64,000 nt of DNA from Nageia nagi (Eukaryota > Pinophyta): NCBI GenBank assembly GCA_050084985.1, contig JBITNC010000001.1, positions 12,090,001-12,154,000 of the forward strand, written 5' to 3'. This document shows positions 59,874-64,000 of the stretch, piece by piece. The notes beneath the pieces were generated by a model, which saw only the letters and a list, made by a program, of their open reading frames with translations, was not told where the DNA came from and searched no databases. A program made the position numbers and the translations under genes. Within the stretch, counting starts at the first letter, position 1; each line of letters starts with the position of its first letter.

Positions 59874-60640
59874 TCAACCATATTCACAATCATGAGCTTT
59901 ATCAAGGGCCATGTCTACCTCATGCCTCATTAAACATCTAAGAACACCATTAAAAGACCTTCTATATAAAAAATCACTAATGTTGACATACTTTGTAGCT
60001 AGATTTTTAAATCTGATTCTACCATTATGATAAAAGGCAATAGGAATCATTCCATATTTAAAATAATAAAAAACATCTTGATACCATTCACACACATTGA
60101 TACAAGTAGACAAAAAATATTGATCTTCAACAAAATATTCAACAACATGCTCATGTAATGACTTACCTATGTTTTTGATTGTAAGAATAGTATATTCATC
60201 TTCTATGTTAATAGGAGGAAAGGAAGTGACAATAGCCATATCATCAACATACTTGTTGCTATTTCTTAGAATATTGTCAATTTCATTCTCATCAAAGTAT
60301 ATGAGGATACTTGTCACTATTTTTTGTATGGTTGCAACTTTACATTTTTTGTGTTGTAAATATTAGTAACTTGTTTCACAATCAATTAAGAATCACCAAA
60401 GATTTTTATCCTTCTTACGTTCAAGAGTATTGTAGCCTTTAGATATAAAATAATAGCTTCATATTCTACCATGCTATTACTAAAATCAAAAATTAAATAA
60501 TAATACATAAGAATAACATCATAATGATGATTTATTAGAATAATTCCTACCCCTACTCCATGAATGCACTTAGAACCATTGAAAAATAATGTCCATTTAT
60601 CTTTTTCCATAAAATCAATAAAATATTGAGGATATTCAAG
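59874..60640 (-). pseudogene. Element E second RNase H and linker to integrase
   Basis: 60610-60386 reads WTLFFNGSKCIHGVGVGIILINHH, VEYEAIIL, KIFGDS: the archaeal-type RNase H, with the first Asp changed to Asn but the Glu and the second Asp kept. The linker 60317-59874 (ILIYFDENEIDNILRNSNKYVDDMAIV, CINVCEWYQDVFYYFKYGMIP, CLMRHEVDMALDKAHD) matches that of element C closely and runs into the integrase zinc domain. Confidence 0.85.
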
Positions 60641-61060
60641 CTCTATAATGAAATGACAACATTGGGACTAAGGGCATCACTAGGATCATGTAGGTTTTAT
60701 TAGTTTATTTCATCTAGAAACTCCTCCTAGGATATTGATGTTTTATTTCTTAGGTAATGAAGCCTACTATAGCTTGTACCTTAATTGATTTCAAAGTAAC
60801 AAAGACCAAATCAAACTCTTGAAGAAATATTATTCATCTTGTAGCTCTTTCAAATATATAGGATTTGGACATGAGATATCTAACAGGATGAACCTAAGCT
60901 ATGATATATATATTATATATCCAAGAATGTAGTGTATTAACTTTTTAGTTGAGAATATAATTGCAAATCACATCTTTTTTATTGGAGTGTACGTTATCTC
61001 ATAATCAAGTACAGTTCTGATGATATAATAAATTGCACTTTCTTTGTTGCTATCATAATT
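60641..61060 (-). pseudogene. pol: Element E RNase H remnant
   Basis: The sequence resembles, in inverted orientation, element C 49600-49900 (RNase H after reverse transcriptase), for example the stretch that encodes YEI-YTPI-like text near 61000. It is full of stops. Similarity is lost at about 61060. Confidence 0.6.
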
Positions 61061-62269
61061 TTGTGATCCAAAATGGATCTCACATTAAAAAAATGGTAAA
61101 ATTCAAAGTTTCTTCCTTGGAAGAAAAATCCTCTCTAAAGTGAAGATCCTAATTCCATGATCAAAACACATTTTTTTGGTCAAAAATTTGACTCCTAATT
61201 TGTGAGATATCAAGGTTTGAAAAAAGTTATCTATTTTTATTTAAATACAAAATACCAAAAAAAAAATTGTAAATACCAAAAGCAAAAAAAAAAAAAAATT
61301 AAAGACCCAAAATTTTGGGTGAATCATTATAAGGAAACTAAGGGGAAAGCATGACCATCGCATGTCTATCACCTTCCAACAAGGCATACTCTACATGGTA
61401 CATGAAGTGAAGGGGAGGTAATTAGAAAACAAAATCGACACCTTGGAAGGGGCCATTGATCACTACTCCATCAGAATTTGGCCTATGCAAAGGAGGATCA
61501 TATTAGCCACACTACTTCCTAGCCAATGTGAGGCCAAAATCTATGAGAGGATGATGATAGGGCATAGTAGATCTCCAATTTAAGCCACACATAAGGTCTC
61601 CTAAACACCTAACATAACCCACTAGTCACCAATGGTATGACCCTGACCACCTAGCTTTAACAAAATGCCCATTTTTAGCTACCAAATAGTTTAACTCCTA
61701 TATGTGCATCCACTAATCAAAGGGATCTTTGACCATGCCTACTAGTCACCAAGTGGAGCAACCTCATTGGAGTCACCCAAAAATTGAAGATTTAAATATC
61801 TCTGGCCTAGTATAAGGTTGTTTAGATTTTTTTATTGGTGTATAAGCCTATTTTTGGGTTGTGTTTATTTTCAAATATTCTAGAGAACATGAAATTAGGC
61901 ATTTGAAAGCCAATATTGGGAGATTGGCTTATTATAATCTCACCAAATTTGGACCAAATCTAGATGGGGATAATTGGTGTCTAAAAATGTTAATTTTTTT
62001 ATTACTTCCAAGTTGTAACACTCCAAATGTAGCCATAAATATTTTGATTAAATAAGATAAGTTGGAAGTGCCCAAGGAGTTCTTCAGTTTTGGAAAATTT
62101 GTAAAATGAAAGGATAGAAGAACAAACCTACAAGCTATAATAGTACAATAAGGTTATCAATTGTGTGTTAATACTAAGAAGAGTAAGCAAGCAAGAGGAG
62201 AAAAGTGGAGTTAGAGCTTGGAAGACCAGTGTAAACCCACATTATCACCATAATCAAAGAGAAGAAAAT
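61061..62269. other. Unassigned stretch with A-rich tracts
   Basis: An A-rich low-complexity tract lies at about 61255-61300, followed by slightly GC-richer DNA (61330-61800) with two actagtcacca motifs (about 61621 and 61740). No gene is supported. The frame at 61861-62055 has no family resemblance. Confidence 0.4.
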
Positions 62270-64000
62270 TGTTAAACTTCATGTGACACTGAGAGGGGGG
62301 TGAATTAGTGTGTCTAAAACCTAAATGCAAATTTTTTACTTTTGAAACCAAGGTAATGCAAAACTGAAATCAAATGAGCAAGCACATGAAAAACAACACA
62401 CAACGCAAGATGTAATGAGGTTCACCAATTTGGCTACATCCTTGGAAATGACTACTTGGACTCCAATCCTAATCCAACTATAAAAATATTACAATATTTT
62501 GTTGCACCCATTGTAAAGAATAGCATCAACTACTCTATCATTATGCAACACCAATTACAAGGAGCACCGATCCTCTCACTAAGCACCCACTTGATGAACT
62601 CAAATAAAGAAGATAAATGATTGATTACAATTCACACAAGATCTTGAATGATCTAGCTCAAAAACATAGCCTCTTCATCTACTCACTCTTTAATCATTTC
62701 TATTCATTTTTAAAAACTCCACCACCAAATTTGTATCTTATACTATTCCATTCTACACACCTATTAGCTAAAAATGCCCCAAAATGGATAAAGAAGTTGT
62801 TGCTAAAATACTAGAAGGATTGCTGTTACTCAAACCAAGAAAACATCTTTAATTCTGATTCAAAACTTTTATTAATTCTTACACATTTATAGAACTCTCA
62901 ACATTTGTAGAATTATAAAGAAATCATTCCTTGTAAACACATTCATTACTCACATATACTTCACACACTACTCAAAATAATACTACACTGCCAACACACA
63001 AATTGAGGAAAATCAAAATATGACCAAACTAGTTCATGAAAATACATTGATTGGATCCAAAACATGTGTTCCAATTCCATTTGGCATGAAATGGTATTAG
63101 GAGTTTTGCATAAGTGTCGAATGACCTCTAATAACTTGTATTTGTTTTAGATATTCTCAATAGAAAATAGTTTTCAAAAGAGACAATATCATAAAAACTC
63201 TCCAATCTAAAAAATGGGAGTGTTATTTCTTTTCACAAGAAATAAAATATATTCTCAAAAAATTATTCACCCAACAATTAAACTTAGTCCAAAAGTATTC
63301 AGCCACATGTCACTTGGAGAGAGAAAATAATTACACACAAGGATATCTCGAAGAATTTGCCAAGTGTTATAACTAGACTAGATGCATTTCATCAAACATT
63401 TTACAAGTTTTTTCAAACACCATAGCAAGCATTTCATCAAACATTTCACTGCCAAAAGTGGTCTCAACAATTAGCAAAAATTATGCCTTTCATTTCGTCA
63501 AGCACATACTAGGCATCCTTGTTCACTGACTTCTAAACCTTGGATTGAGATGAACCAAAAATTAAATTTGTGAGATTTTTTGTGTTGATTACAAATATAC
63601 AACCAAAAATCAAATATCTAAAATCAAACTCATGAAATTGCTTTTTTTCTTTGCTATCCCAAAAAGTGCACCAAATTGCAAAAAAGTTACTAAGTGGCAT
63701 TTTGTAACTTGTACCATTTCTTCCTTGGTTTCCACCTTGATGAAAAATTTGGATCACATATTTTTGGTATATAGTACTATATGTGTTCTAAATTTCAGCC
63801 TCTGATTCATCACCATTGGCTTGCAATTTGATTTGCATGAAGCTAATTTCACCCAGATTTTTGACTTCTCCAAAATCCATAAGAATGCTCTAAAATGTAG
63901 CAACATGAAATTTGACCATTCCAATTTACGTTTTGGCCCCCTTAACAGCTTTTGGTAACTAATGACAACTTTTGGTCCCTTTATTGTTTTTATGTCCAAC
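62270..64000 (-). mobile_element. LTR related to that of element D, running past the window end (element F)
   Basis: The plus strand begins TGTTAAACTTCATGTGACACTGAGAGGGGGGTGAA, nearly the beginning of element D LTRs, and shares further layout: aaccca-type block, gcaccaac repeats, toward the end tttggacttg-like text and ttttggaaa-like plant copia LTR text. No primer-site complement precedes it, so it is likely the 3' LTR of a minus-strand copia element whose interior lies to the right, or a solo LTR. The left flank aaaat (62265-62269) is the candidate target site. The frames at 63533-63757 and 63754-63999 are not genes. Confidence 0.65.

Larger units (their letters stand above)
57155..61060 (-). 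mobile_element. Element E: relative of element C, minus strand, 5'-truncated
   Basis: One LTR (57155-57867) is followed, in plus-strand order, by a polypurine-tract complement, a 3' untranslated region with repeats, integrase, the second RNase H and a piece of the first RNase H. Similarity to element C ends near 61060. Gag, protease and the polymerase core are missing within the window, so the copy is truncated or rearranged. Confidence 0.85.

Noticed and set aside
1-64000. CRISPR arrays, bacterial operons, rRNA or tRNA genes
   Set aside because: No regularly spaced short repeats, ribosome binding sites or cloverleaf-forming tRNA sequences were seen; the window is plant repeat DNA.

Overview
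The window reads as intergenic DNA from a plant nuclear genome. It is strongly AT-rich and CpG-poor, no complete host gene can be recognised, and most of it is decayed LTR retrotransposons of plant Ty3/gypsy (Tat-like and chromovirus) and Ty1/copia types nested in one another. A large repeat-rich genome, possibly a gymnosperm, is an inference only. Every retrotransposon coding region seen carries stop codons and frameshifts, so nothing in the window looks able to move by itself.

Layout. 1-9250 is older DNA: an unrecognised broken protein-coding remnant on the minus strand (487-1640), degenerate repeats (1734-2760), a 725-bp Mutator-like non-autonomous element with a 9-bp target duplication (3605-4329), a segment that unusually keeps its CpGs (4690-5350), and two LTR-like pieces (6447-7245 and 7356-7886). 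9253-38540 is one large Ty3/gypsy element (element A, Tat-like) with 1.75-kb LTRs, split by two younger insertions. A chromovirus (element B, 13405-19403, plus strand) sits inside the protease gene of A. A Ty1/copia element (element D, 25281-34711, minus strand, exact AAGGA target duplication) sits inside an extra reading frame downstream of pol in A. With both removed, A is about 13.85 kb and its reading frames line up again across the junctions.

38541-42700 is AT-rich DNA with a microsatellite and a spaced direct repeat. 42700-55703 is a second Ty3/gypsy element (G) whose gag-protease part and reverse transcriptase part are separated by another Tat-like element (C, 44770-53691). The 3' LTR of C carries a 372-bp MITE with an exact 8-bp target duplication. 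A relative of C on the minus strand (E, 57155 to about 61060) keeps one LTR and the 3' half of pol. From 62270 to the window end there is an LTR related to that of copia element D.

How the parts relate. The retrotransposons encode Gag (particle protein), protease, reverse transcriptase/RNase H and integrase, which copy element RNA to DNA and insert it. By nesting and by rough LTR divergence, A is oldest, B younger and D youngest; G precedes C, and C precedes its MITE. The most notable observations are two arrangements of the extra RNase H domain (before reverse transcriptase in A, between RNase H and integrase in C and E), a long uncharacterised reading frame downstream of pol in A, and the unexplained protein remnant and CpG-retaining segment at the left.
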